Of a DNA stretch of 8,325 bases, positions 1 through 5,372 are shown one piece after another. Positions within the stretch are counted from its first letter, which is position 1, and each line of letters begins with the position of its first letter. The translations under genes were made by a program, and so were the position numbers. The stretch comes from Actinomycetota bacterium (GTDB lineage Bacteria > Actinomycetota > Aquicultoria > Aquicultorales > Aquicultoraceae): contig JASEIR010000091.1 of assembly GCA_030017355.1 (NCBI GenBank), forward strand, positions 1 to 8,325. The letters are read 5' to 3'. The notes under the pieces are model-generated. The model was not told the origin of the DNA and searched no databases. It saw only the letters and a list, made by a program, of their open reading frames with translations.

Positions 1-28
1 GAAGGAAAGTAATTCGTTAACAACAGAT

Positions 29-84
29 AACACTGACACTAGGAAGTAGGAGAGGCAACACTGACACTGGGAAGTAGGAGAGGC
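29..84 (+). repeat. 28-bp tandem direct repeat containing an SD sequence
   Basis: Two adjacent copies of a 28-bp unit (29-56 and 57-84) differ at one base only (A at 41, G at 69). Each copy contains the AGGAG ribosome-binding motif. In the second copy AGGAG (76-80) lies 5 nt from the ATG at 86 and is the functional SD. The first copy has no start codon after it. This looks like a recent local duplication of the leader of the downstream hydrolase gene. It could alter ribosome loading, but that is inference. Confidence 0.9.
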
Positions 85-85
85 G

Positions 86-838
86 ATGACTACATACAAA
101 ATTCATCCTATTGTAGTTGGTAGTAAGGTTATTGATAAAGGATATATGACTTATCAGTTTAACTATGGTGTTGAGTTCCACCTACCTGTGTATGTGTGGT
201 ATTTGGAAGGTGGGGATAAAAAAATCCTTGTTGATACAGGGTTGATGAGTGTTCTTGCTGCAAAAGATAGAGAAGAAGCAATTGGCGGAAAAATCTATAC
301 TTTTGAGCAAGGCCTAGCTAAATGGAATCTAACACCAGCCGATATAGATATAGTCATCCATACTCACCTCCATAACGACCACTGTGAGAATGATATAAAG
401 TGTACCAATGCTGTGTTTTATGCCCATGAATTGGAACTAGAGCGGATACATAATCCACGACCGCTTGATTTTAGGTATGACGAAAGTTATATCGAGGATG
501 TTGAGTCAGCTGGAAAGATAATTGTTGTAAAAGATGAGGAACTAGAGATTGCAGACGGTATTCGAGTGGTTCATACACCATCTCATACCCTCGGCTCGCT
601 TACGGTATTAGTTAATACAACCGCAGGCCTGGCCGCTATAACTGGTTTTTGTCTTATCGATGAGAACTTTAACCCGCCGGCGCAGGTTAGAGGTATGGGG
701 ATGGATGTAATTGCGCCTGGAATCCACGTTAATGCAGATGAAGCTTATGAGCAGGTATTAAGAGTTAAGAAAATGGCTGATATTATCATACCTTTGCATG
801 AGCAGCGCTTTGCTTCGATTGATACCATTCCAGAGTGA
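86..838 (+). CDS. MBL-fold metallo-hydrolase, N-acyl-homoserine-lactonase-like family
   Basis: This 250-residue protein has the metallo-beta-lactamase fold signature. The metal motif HTHLHNDH spans residues 92-99 (ligands H94, H96, D98, H99). A second ligand is H167 in HTPSHTLGS, and H238 in IIPLHEQ fits the last ligand. Length and spacing match the AHL-lactonase-like branch, whose members hydrolyse lactones or related esters in the cytoplasm. The bridging Asp that normally follows Gly in the TGD position appears to be Phe here (TGFC, 186-189), so a binuclear lactonase mechanism is uncertain. The ATG at 86 is chosen because AGGAG lies 5 nt upstream and the conserved N-terminal strands follow at once. 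The gene converges on the DUF72 gene with a 15-bp gap and no clear terminator. The fold is secure; the substrate is not known. Confidence 0.88.
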   Translation: MTTYKIHPIVVGSKVIDKGYMTYQFNYGVEFHLPVYVWYLEGGDKKILVDTGLMSVLAAKDREEAIGGKIYTFEQGLAKWNLTPADIDIVIHTHLHNDHCENDIKCTNAVFYAHELELERIHNPRPLDFRYDESYIEDVESAGKIIVVKDEELEIADGIRVVHTPSHTLGSLTVLVNTTAGLAAITGFCLIDENFNPPAQVRGMGMDVIAPGIHVNADEAYEQVLRVKKMADIIIPLHEQRFASIDTIPE

Positions 839-853
839 CCGCCGACTCCGTCA

Positions 854-1603
854 TTATATTGAGAGAAGGTGTTTTAACTCTAGCGCATTTTGAACAGCGT
901 ACCCATACGCATCGTTGTTGAAATAGACAAACACGGCTAGGTCACGGCTTAGAAGATCTTTGATTATCTTAGCCCATTTCGATAGTTCAGCGTCTGAATA
1001 TTTAGATGCGTACAGAATCCTTCCCCCGTGTAATCTGATAAATGTAAACGAGGCGGTAACCTCAAAGGATGTTGGCCAATTAGGTGAATCGGTTATAGCA
1101 AGAGCAATGTTTTTACTCCTTAATAATTCATAAACACCCTCTTGGAACCAGGACCCATGACGAAATTCAAAGGCATAGCTATAATGGCTTGGCAATAGCC
1201 GGATGAAGTCTTCCAGCCGACTGATATTTGCATGCCAGTTGGATGGGAGTTGGAACAAAATAGGCCCAAGCTTTCTGCCTAAGCCTCTAGCATTCTCTAG
1301 GAGCTTTTCTACAGCCTCTTCAGTTCCCTTTAATTTTTTTAAATGTGTTATATAGCGGCTGGCCTTAACGGCAAACATAAATTCCTCAGGTGTTTCTTTT
1401 TTCCACGCTTCAAAGGTATCCTTGCTTGGAAGTCTATAAAAAGAGCGATTTATTTCAACTGTTGAAAACCTGCCTGCATAAAATTTAAGCCATTTAGACT
1501 GAGGTAAGTCAGATGGGTAAAAGATATCCATCCAGTGCTTATAGCTCCAGCCAGAGGTTCCTATATATAGCTTAGCGGTGGTCCCAAGCCGCTCGTTCAG
1601 AAT
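854..1603 (-). CDS. DUF72 (YecE-like) TIM-barrel protein, probable non-AUG start
   Basis: The protein is a DUF72/YecE-family member, a TIM-barrel-like family of unknown biochemical function. Recognisable features are FYPSDLPQSKWLKFYAGRF, TVEINRSFYRLP, FAVKASRYITH, the FQLPSNW strand, AFEFRHGSW and FVYFNNDAYGYAVQNA. The first ATG in frame (1531) would remove the conserved family N-terminus. The reading frame stays open upstream to a stop at 1642 and encodes LYIGTSGWSYKHW, the DUF72 opening signature, at 1570-1532. No ATG, GTG or TTG lies in frame there. An SD-like GGGGTGAT (1614-1607) precedes ATT (1603) and CTG (1600), so I place the start at ATT 1603, giving 249 residues, the usual family length. 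A CTG start, or a mutated or frameshifted start, remains possible. It is transcribed divergently from the RimK-like gene. Confidence 0.85.
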   Translation of the reverse strand: MLNERLGTTAKLYIGTSGWSYKHWMDIFYPSDLPQSKWLKFYAGRFSTVEINRSFYRLPSKDTFEAWKKETPEEFMFAVKASRYITHLKKLKGTEEAVEKLLENARGLGRKLGPILFQLPSNWHANISRLEDFIRLLPSHYSYAFEFRHGSWFQEGVYELLRSKNIALAITDSPNWPTSFEVTASFTFIRLHGGRILYASKYSDAELSKWAKIIKDLLSRDLAVFVYFNNDAYGYAVQNALELKHLLSI

Positions 1604-1630
1604 TACATCACCCCAAGGGTTCTGTCGCAG

Positions 1631-1654
1631 ATAGATTGATCAATTTCAATCTAT
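1631..1654. repeat. Inverted repeat upstream of the DUF72 gene, operator-like
   Basis: ATAGATTGA (1631-1639) and TCAATCTAT (1646-1654) are perfect 9-bp inverted arms around a 6-nt spacer. The element lies 28 bp upstream of the proposed DUF72 start, in the divergent region shared with the RimK-like gene. The symmetry suits a dimeric regulator or an RNA hairpin in the leader. No T-tract follows on the minus strand, so it is unlikely to be a terminator. Function is inferred from position only. Confidence 0.5.
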
Positions 1655-1684
1655 TCTCTATTTTCTATTTTCGATTCTCCAATG

Positions 1685-1708
1685 CAGCGTCAAATCTCTT
1701 TGACGCTG
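1685..1708. repeat. Perfect hairpin in the DUF72/RimK divergent region
   Basis: CAGCGTCAAA (1685-1694) and TTTGACGCTG (1699-1708) form a 10-bp perfect stem around a TCTC loop. No run of T follows on either strand, so I do not call it an intrinsic terminator. It lies just upstream of the candidate SigB-type promoter of the RimK-like gene. On the minus strand it contains TTGACG, which could be a -35 for the DUF72 gene, although no good -10 is visible downstream. It may be an operator or a leader structure. Confidence 0.45.
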
Positions 1709-1713
1709 TACTG

Positions 1714-1738
1714 GTTATACCATTAATCAGGCGGGTAA
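1714..1738 (+). promoter_or_regulatory. Candidate SigB-type promoter of the RimK-like gene
   Basis: GTTATA (1714-1719), a 13-nt spacer and GGGTAA (1733-1738). The -10 matches the SigB consensus GGGWAW fully and the spacing equals that of the KGG gene promoters in this window, but the -35 matches GTTTAA at only four of six positions. Transcription would start about 45 nt before the TTG start at 1790. It is weaker than the other candidates. Confidence 0.4.
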
Positions 1739-1777
1739 AATCTTCCATGCCTTTACATGCGTATTTTAACAGATATC

Positions 1778-1792
1778 AAGGGAGGTTCTTTG
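1778..1792 (+). promoter_or_regulatory. Ribosome binding site fixing a TTG start
   Basis: AAGGGAGG (1778-1785) lies 4 nt before TTG at 1790. The upstream in-frame ATG at 1757 has no SD and would add eleven non-conserved residues ahead of the LKIGIVTGR strand that normally opens this fold. This site decides the start of the RimK-like ligase. Confidence 0.65.
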
Positions 1793-2677
1793 TTAAAAAT
1801 CGGTATAGTAACTGGACGCTTTAGTGAAGATCCAACCAGCCAGGAGCTTCTTGAGGCTGCCAATAACGTTGGGGAAGCACAAGTTGTAGACCCGATTCAA
1901 TTCACAGTGCGGATAGGCGACACGCGAGAGATTAGTGTTGGCAAGGAGAAATTAACAAACTTTGATGTCTTGGTAATAAGGGGGTTGAATTTTAGCGGCG
2001 AGCCGGATTTCCAATTTGAGGTTTTTGAGGAATTGAATAAAGCAGGTGTATTACTTGTTAATTCGCCGGCAGCTATTCAAATTGCCGAGAGTAAATTCTT
2101 AACAAGCTATATCCTCCAAGAGAAGGGTTTTCCAGTTCCAACAAGTCTCGTAATCCAGAGGCTTGCTAGTGCAGAGGAGTTTATTGAAAAACATAAGGAT
2201 GTCATAGCTAAACCTCTCTATGGTTTTCAAGGGTATGGAGTAATTAGAGTTAAGAGTTCCGAAAGAGATGCGATGGGTAGAATAAAACGGCTTTTGAGCG
2301 AATTTAAGTGCATTTGCCTTCAGGAATATATCCCCAATCCAGGGCGAGATATTCGAGCTTTCGTTGTTGGGGAAGAAGTTGTTGCCTCAATATATCGCGT
2401 TGCTAAGGTGGGACGCTGGAAAACCAACATAAGGGCGGGTGCAGAACCAACAGTCTGTAGGCTAACCAATAGCCAGCGAAAGATGGCTGTGCAAGCTAGC
2501 AGAATATTAGGTCTTGATTATACCGGTGTTGATATTATTGAAGGCCCTGAAAGGGACTATATTCTTGAAGTCAATGGGGCGCCGGCGTGGGCTGGTGTCA
2601 TGGAGGCCACTGGGCGCAATGTAGCTGAAGATATTATCAACTATGTTGCCCGTAGGCTTGGGCGCAGAGCTGGTTAG
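1790..2677 (+). CDS. RimK/LysX-like ATP-grasp ligase
   Basis: A 295-residue ATP-grasp enzyme of the RimK superfamily. These enzymes form amide bonds between a carboxylate, activated as an acyl phosphate, and an amine, often glutamate. The pre-ATP-grasp domain covers about residues 1-95 (LKIGIVTGR opening strand). The ATP-grasp part shows KPLYGFQGYGV (141-151) as the nucleotide loop, QEYIPNPGRDIRAFVVG (178-194), WKTNIRAGA (210-218), and DIIEG with LEVNGAPAW (248-267), supplying Mg ligands E260 and N262. The WKTN and EVN motifs resemble LysX and the archaeal MptN/CofF group as much as ribosomal RimK, so the substrate cannot be assigned. The TTG start is supported by the SD at 1778-1785. It has its own upstream region with a weak SigB-like promoter and no visible terminator before the first KGG gene, so readthrough into that gene is possible. 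Confidence 0.85.
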   Translation: MLKIGIVTGRFSEDPTSQELLEAANNVGEAQVVDPIQFTVRIGDTREISVGKEKLTNFDVLVIRGLNFSGEPDFQFEVFEELNKAGVLLVNSPAAIQIAESKFLTSYILQEKGFPVPTSLVIQRLASAEEFIEKHKDVIAKPLYGFQGYGVIRVKSSERDAMGRIKRLLSEFKCICLQEYIPNPGRDIRAFVVGEEVVASIYRVAKVGRWKTNIRAGAEPTVCRLTNSQRKMAVQASRILGLDYTGVDIIEGPERDYILEVNGAPAWAGVMEATGRNVAEDIINYVARRLGRRAG

Positions 2678-2682
2678 CTGAT

Positions 2683-2707
2683 GTTTAAACATTAATAAAG
2701 TGGGTAA
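2683..2707 (+). promoter_or_regulatory. SigB-type promoter of the first KGG gene
   Basis: GTTTAA (2683-2688), 13-nt spacer, GGGTAA (2702-2707). Both boxes match the SigB consensus (GTTTAA, N12-15, GGGWAW) fully. It begins five bases after the RimK-like stop codon. Transcription would start near 2714, leaving a leader of roughly 105 nt before the TTG at 2819. That leader contains the palindrome AAGCTAGCTT (2788-2797). Confidence 0.75.
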
Positions 2708-2818
2708 CAGTCTAAAGGTGAGAATTTTGTTAATTCGGCGATTGATTGTTGGATTTTAGGGGTAAAAGTAAATACGGTCCTAAATTGAAGCTAGCTTTAT
2801 GATTGGAGGTGAAAAGCT

Positions 2819-3037
2819 TTGGCGGAGCAAAAAGGCAAAATGACGGTGAGTGAAGCCGGTCGTAAAGGCGGCGAAACCACCTCAAAGCGGTATGGTCCTG
2901 AGTTTTATGAGGAGATCGGCAAGAAAGGTGGGCAGACTACCTCAAAGAAATACGGTCCTGAGTTCTACGAAGAGATTGGCCATAAAGGTGGCCAGAAAGT
3001 AAAAAGATTAATTGAGGAAGGCAAGAAGAGGGCATAG
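2819..3037 (+). CDS. KGG-repeat stress hydrophilin, GsiB-like (paralogue 1, two modules)
   Basis: A 72-residue, highly charged, Gly-rich protein lacking Cys and Trp and any membrane segment. It is built from a 13-residue N-cap (KGKMTVSEA), two 20-residue modules of the form GxKGGxTTSKxYGPEFYEEI (14-33 and 34-53) and a C-cap GHKGGQKVKRLIEEGKKRA (54-72). The repeats match the KGG motif family of Bacillus GsiB and plant group-1 LEA proteins, which are mostly disordered cytoplasmic protectants made under stress, drying or starvation. The start is TTG at 2819, with GGAGGTG at 2804-2810. A SigB-type promoter lies upstream (2683) and a strong intrinsic terminator follows at 3067-3098, so it can be a single-gene transcript. 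The family assignment is firm; the stress function is by homology. Confidence 0.9.
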   Translation: MAEQKGKMTVSEAGRKGGETTSKRYGPEFYEEIGKKGGQTTSKKYGPEFYEEIGHKGGQKVKRLIEEGKKRA

Positions 3038-3066
3038 CTTTGATACCGATCAATTTAATAATTAAT

Positions 3067-3098
3067 GGGGGCAACTCCGAAGAGTTGTCCTCTTTTTT
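3067..3098 (+). terminator. Intrinsic terminator after KGG paralogue 1
   Basis: An 11-bp stem (3067-3077 with 3082-3092, including two G-U pairs) closes a CGAA tetraloop (3078-3081) and is followed directly by six T (3093-3098). It is placed 30 nt after the stop at 3037 and separates paralogue 1 from paralogue 2. Confidence 0.85.
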
Positions 3099-3142
3099 AT
3101 GGGGCAAATACAATATTAGCATTCTATGAGGAGGTGAGATAG

Positions 3143-3385
3143 GTGCCAGAAAAAGGGAGGATGACTGTAAGCGAGGCTGGACGCAGAGGCGGTGAAACCA
3201 CTGCGAAAAAATACGGGCGCGAATTTTACGAGGAAATAGGCGAGAAAGGCGGAAAGATCGGAGGGCCAAAGGGAGGTCAGACAACAAAGAAAAAATATGG
3301 GCATGGTTTCTATGAGGAGATTGGGCACAAAGGAGGACAGAAAGTAAAGGCTCTTATAGAAAAAGGGAAAATGGCTGAAAGATGA
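3143..3385 (+). CDS. KGG-repeat stress hydrophilin, GsiB-like (paralogue 2, two modules)
   Basis: An 80-residue protein of the same family as its neighbours. N-cap MPEKGRMTVSEA; module 1 at residues 13-32 (GRRGGETTAKKYGREFYEEI); an eight-residue linker GEKGGKIG (33-40); module 2 at 41-60 (GPKGGQTTKKKYGHGFYEEI); C-cap GHKGGQKVKALIEKGKMAER (61-80). The start is GTG at 3143, with a very strong SD GAGGAGGTGA (3128-3137). Its own promoter is not clear: the best SigB-like match (GTTGTC-N12-GGGCAA, 3084-3107) is poor and overlaps the terminator of paralogue 1. Expression may depend on readthrough or on another sigma factor. No terminator separates it from paralogue 3. Predicted disordered cytoplasmic protectant by family. 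Confidence 0.9.
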   Translation: MPEKGRMTVSEAGRRGGETTAKKYGREFYEEIGEKGGKIGGPKGGQTTKKKYGHGFYEEIGHKGGQKVKALIEKGKMAER

Positions 3386-3429
3386 TAGGAAGATTTTTTC
3401 AATTTAGTGTAATTGCCACAGCATTTGTA

Positions 3430-3455
3430 GTTTAGGAGGTGTGTGCACGGGGTAC
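3430..3455 (+). promoter_or_regulatory. SigB-type promoter of the third KGG gene
   Basis: GTTTAG (3430-3435), 14-nt spacer, GGGTAC (3450-3455). Each box is one base from GTTTAA / GGGTAT and the spacing lies in the accepted 12-15 range. The expected transcription start is near 3462, about 35 nt before the ATG at 3497. The AGGAGGT inside the spacer looks like an SD but falls between the promoter boxes. Confidence 0.7.
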
Positions 3456-3496
3456 AAAATAAATGCCAACGGCTAGTCCTAAAGGAGGTGACGTAG

Positions 3497-3658
3497 ATGG
3501 CGAGAGAAAAAGGCAAAATGACTGTCAGCGAGGCGGGTCGCAAGGGTGGAAAAACGACTGCTAAGAAATATGGACGCGAATTCTACGAGGAAATTGGACA
3601 TAAGGGTGGTCAAAAAGTTAAGGAGCTTATCGAGCGTGGCAAGCAAGCAGCCCGTTAA
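3497..3658 (+). CDS. KGG-repeat stress hydrophilin, GsiB-like (paralogue 3, single module, 53 aa)
   Basis: A short gene, easily lost to length cut-offs. It encodes 53 residues: N-cap MAREKGKMTVSEA, one 20-residue module at 14-33 (GRKGGKTTAKKYGREFYEEI) and C-cap GHKGGQKVKELIERGKQAAR (34-53). It is therefore the minimal form of the family, with both caps joined by a single module. The start is ATG at 3497, with a perfect SD AAAGGAGGTG (3481-3490). A SigB-type promoter lies at 3430-3455 and a palindromic terminator follows at 3702-3731. The caps and module agree with the four paralogues at almost every conserved position, which makes a chance ORF very unlikely. Confidence 0.92.
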   Translation: MAREKGKMTVSEAGRKGGKTTAKKYGREFYEEIGHKGGQKVKELIERGKQAAR

Positions 3659-3701
3659 TTATTTCGAGTTTAATTCATCATTATATGGGGCATTTATGTA
3701 G

Positions 3702-3731
3702 GTGGCAGCTGCTTAAGCAGCTGCCACTTTT
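3702..3731 (+). terminator. Palindromic terminator overlapping the end of the opposing gene
   Basis: A perfect 26-bp palindrome (3702-3727; 13-bp arms centred on TTAA) is followed by four T on the plus strand (3728-3731). It ends the KGG paralogue 2/3 transcript. The same bases encode the last codons (Val-Ala-Ala-Ala) and the TAA stop (3715-3713) of the minus-strand ATP-grasp gene. On the minus strand no T-run follows, so it would be a weaker terminator in that direction. Confidence 0.75.
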
Positions 3732-4897
3732 AGTCTTTCAGGCGCTAGCTCTCTAAGTTCTAAGTAACAGCTAGGGCAATCACAAATATCTGCTATTTGT
3801 TTAGCAGCGTCAAGAAGTTCATTCATTGTCTTAGCTTTTATCGCGATTCTTCCAGTTGTCTGGCTTAGTTTTTGCAGTTTTACTCTAAAAACACCGTCTA
3901 CAACAAGAAGCCTTTTCACGTTCTCAATCGCCATGTCTTTGAAAATGGGCATATCAGCAGCATAATGCCTGTCAAAGCGATAATTGGTTGATGTCCATCT
4001 GTTAAGCAGCATGTCGACTATGGCGTGATAAGAAATGATTCCACTTGCCGCCATGGACAGAGCAGTTACTCCACCAAACCTTGGATTTATTTCAAGGATT
4101 CTAGGACCATCTTCTGACCATACTATATCGATGTCACCAGTCGGCTGAATGTCTAGAGTGCGGATAACATCTCTTGCGAGGGCACGCAGTTTTGCAATAT
4201 TAGTTTCCGCTAAAGGGGCTGGTGCCAGCTTTACTCTTTCCATGGGATGTAGACATTGATGATTTGTATATCCTTTAAAAACCGGCAGGAGTGGCAGCGT
4301 TTTGCCCCCATAATTTAATACCTCGACCGAAAATTCTGGTCCCGCTGTGTATTTTTCAACAAGTAATCTGTTTGATTTAGTAAAGGCTTTTTTCAAATCT
4401 GCTTGGTTTTTTGCAATTCTCATCCCAGTGCCGCCAGCTTGGTCTATTTGTTTTAAAACCAGAGGGTAACCATATCTGTCAGCAAACTTAAAAGCCTCAA
4501 AGGCAGAATGTACGACTTGGCCTTCAGTTACTGGAAACTTATGCTGCTTCAAAAACCATTTGGTTTTTTCTTTATTAACAGCAATTTTTACGGACTCAAG
4601 TGGATTTGCCAAAACAGGTATTCCGAATTTTTTCTCAAGGATGTCTTTAACATAGCCATCTCGAAGATTTGCGATATCTGGGCCTGCAATTGAGATGACC
4701 GCATCGACTTTTTCTTTTAGTGCAAGCTCAACAAGAGTCATGTAATCCGTATCAGAATAAAAAGGATATGCTTTATCTGCATATTCCATATTGAGGGGTT
4801 GAGATGTGGTAGCAATAAGTAATGTTTTGATTCCGCGTTTGCGCAAATACGGGGCCATCAGATCAAATCCCACGTTGCCTATTACCATAATTTTCAT
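3713..4897 (-). CDS. CarB-like ATP-grasp domain protein
   Basis: A 394-residue protein of the carbamoyl-phosphate-synthase-type ATP-grasp superfamily, a probable carboxylate-amine ligase of unknown substrate. A Rossmann-like pre-ATP-grasp domain begins MKIMVIGNVGFD. The ATP-grasp part shows NKEKTKWFLKQHKFPV (109-123), YPLVLKQIDQAGGTGM with the Gly-rich loop (144-159), LLVEKY (178-183), PEFSVEV (187-193), GDIDIVW (254-260) and LEINPRFGG (268-276), supplying the Mg ligands E269 and N271. The C-terminal part, from about 330, ends with a CDCPSC motif (372-377) that might bind metal. The ATG at 4897 has a strong SD GGAGGAGATC upstream. Its C-terminal codons lie in a shared palindrome, and it splits the KGG series while facing paralogue 4 divergently. 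PylC- and PurK-type enzymes share the fold, but nothing here supports those roles. Confidence 0.83.
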   Translation of the reverse strand: MKIMVIGNVGFDLMAPYLRKRGIKTLLIATTSQPLNMEYADKAYPFYSDTDYMTLVELALKEKVDAVISIAGPDIANLRDGYVKDILEKKFGIPVLANPLESVKIAVNKEKTKWFLKQHKFPVTEGQVVHSAFEAFKFADRYGYPLVLKQIDQAGGTGMRIAKNQADLKKAFTKSNRLLVEKYTAGPEFSVEVLNYGGKTLPLLPVFKGYTNHQCLHPMERVKLAPAPLAETNIAKLRALARDVIRTLDIQPTGDIDIVWSEDGPRILEINPRFGGVTALSMAASGIISYHAIVDMLLNRWTSTNYRFDRHYAADMPIFKDMAIENVKRLLVVDGVFRVKLQKLSQTTGRIAIKAKTMNELLDAAKQIADICDCPSCYLELRELAPERLKVAAA

Positions 4898-4923
4898 CAG
4901 CGATCTCCTCCAGTCTTCCCCGT

Positions 4924-4929
4924 ATTATA
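4924..4929 (-). promoter_or_regulatory. Possible housekeeping -10 box of the CarB-like gene
   Basis: TATAAT reads on the minus strand at 4929-4924, 26 nt upstream of the ATG. No well-spaced -35 is visible: TTGGTG at 4955-4950 would give a 20-nt spacer. It suggests vegetative rather than SigB expression for this gene, in contrast to the divergent KGG gene. Confidence 0.35.
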
Positions 4930-5009
4930 TTGGAGTCTACGTTAAGATGCACCAAATTGACGTCTACTTTCTTATACTCCTACCACCAGGTTTGTACTGG
5001 TAAGTAAAT

Positions 5010-5034
5010 GTTTAAACTCTAAAAAGCGGGGTAT
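5010..5034 (+). promoter_or_regulatory. SigB-type promoter of the fourth KGG gene
   Basis: GTTTAA (5010-5015), 13-nt spacer, GGGTAT (5029-5034): a complete match to the SigB consensus. Transcription would begin near 5041, leaving a short leader of about 20 nt that is almost only the SD of paralogue 4. It lies in the divergent gap with the CarB-like gene. Confidence 0.8.
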
Positions 5035-5061
5035 GAATGTCGCGAAAGGGGGGCGAAATAA

Positions 5062-5295
5062 ATGGCGCAGCAGAAAGGCAAGATGACGGTCAGCGAGGCT
5101 GGGCGCAAAGGTGGCGAGACCACCTCAAAGAAGTACGGCCCAGAATTTTACGAGGAAATAGGTCACAAGGGCGGAAAGAAGGGCGGACAGACCACAAAGC
5201 AAAAATATGGGCATGAGTTCTATGAGGAGATCGGCCACAAGGGCGGTCAGAAGGTTAAGCGATTGATTGAGGAAGGAAAGAAAGCCGCCAGGTAA
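5062..5295 (+). CDS. KGG-repeat stress hydrophilin, GsiB-like (paralogue 4, two modules)
   Basis: A 77-residue protein: N-cap MAQQKGKMTVSEA, module 1 at 14-33 (GRKGGETTSKKYGPEFYEEI), a 24-residue module with an extra KGG at 34-57 (begins GHKGGKKGGQTT), and C-cap GHKGGQKVKRLIEEGKKAAR (58-77). The ATG at 5062 follows six G (5048-5053) at 8 nt. The leader and first codons are almost identical to those of paralogue 5: 43 consecutive identical bases from 5069. Paralogues 1-3 encode the same residues with different synonymous codons, so 4 and 5 are a recent duplicate pair. It is preceded by a consensus SigB-type promoter and followed by a weak hairpin at 5347-5372. Predicted role as in the other KGG proteins: a disordered cytoplasmic stress protectant. 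Confidence 0.92.
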   Translation: MAQQKGKMTVSEAGRKGGETTSKKYGPEFYEEIGHKGGKKGGQTTKQKYGHEFYEEIGHKGGQKVKRLIEEGKKAAR

Positions 5296-5346
5296 AAGGT
5301 TCTTGTATTCTCGCAGGCGGAATAATATATGCTTTTGTTTCGTAGT

Positions 5347-5372
5347 AAAAGGGTGGCTTGGGCTGCCCTTTT
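5347..5372 (+). terminator. Weak terminator-like hairpin after KGG paralogue 4
   Basis: An 11-bp stem (5347-5357 with 5362-5372, with two internal G-U pairs) closes a TTGG loop. The descending arm ends in four T, followed by G and a mixed T/G stretch, not a clean T-run. It is placed 52 nt after the stop codon, so it plausibly ends the paralogue 4 transcript. Confidence 0.45.

Noticed and set aside
1636..1824. A 62-codon plus-strand ORF before the RimK-like gene
   Set aside because: No SD; it runs across two inverted repeats and overlaps the ligase start out of frame.
2788..2797. Palindrome AAGCTAGCTT in the paralogue 1 leader, with AAGCTAGCT again at 7477-7485 in the rsbV leader
   Set aside because: The shared word is too short to claim a common operator, and related GCTAGCTT also occurs at 5537-5544 in noncoding sequence.
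3443..3496. A 17-codon ORF (GTG start, after AGGAGG) ending exactly before the ATG of KGG paralogue 3, a possible leader peptide
   Set aside because: The AGGAGG lies between the two boxes of the SigB-type promoter, so it would be upstream of the transcript start; SD spacing is only 3 nt and the peptide has no recognisable features.
2937..3543. Minus-strand ORFs of 70-116 codons across the KGG genes
   Set aside because: They are mirror frames of repetitive plus-strand genes, have no SD and no family resemblance; the same happens opposite paralogue 4.
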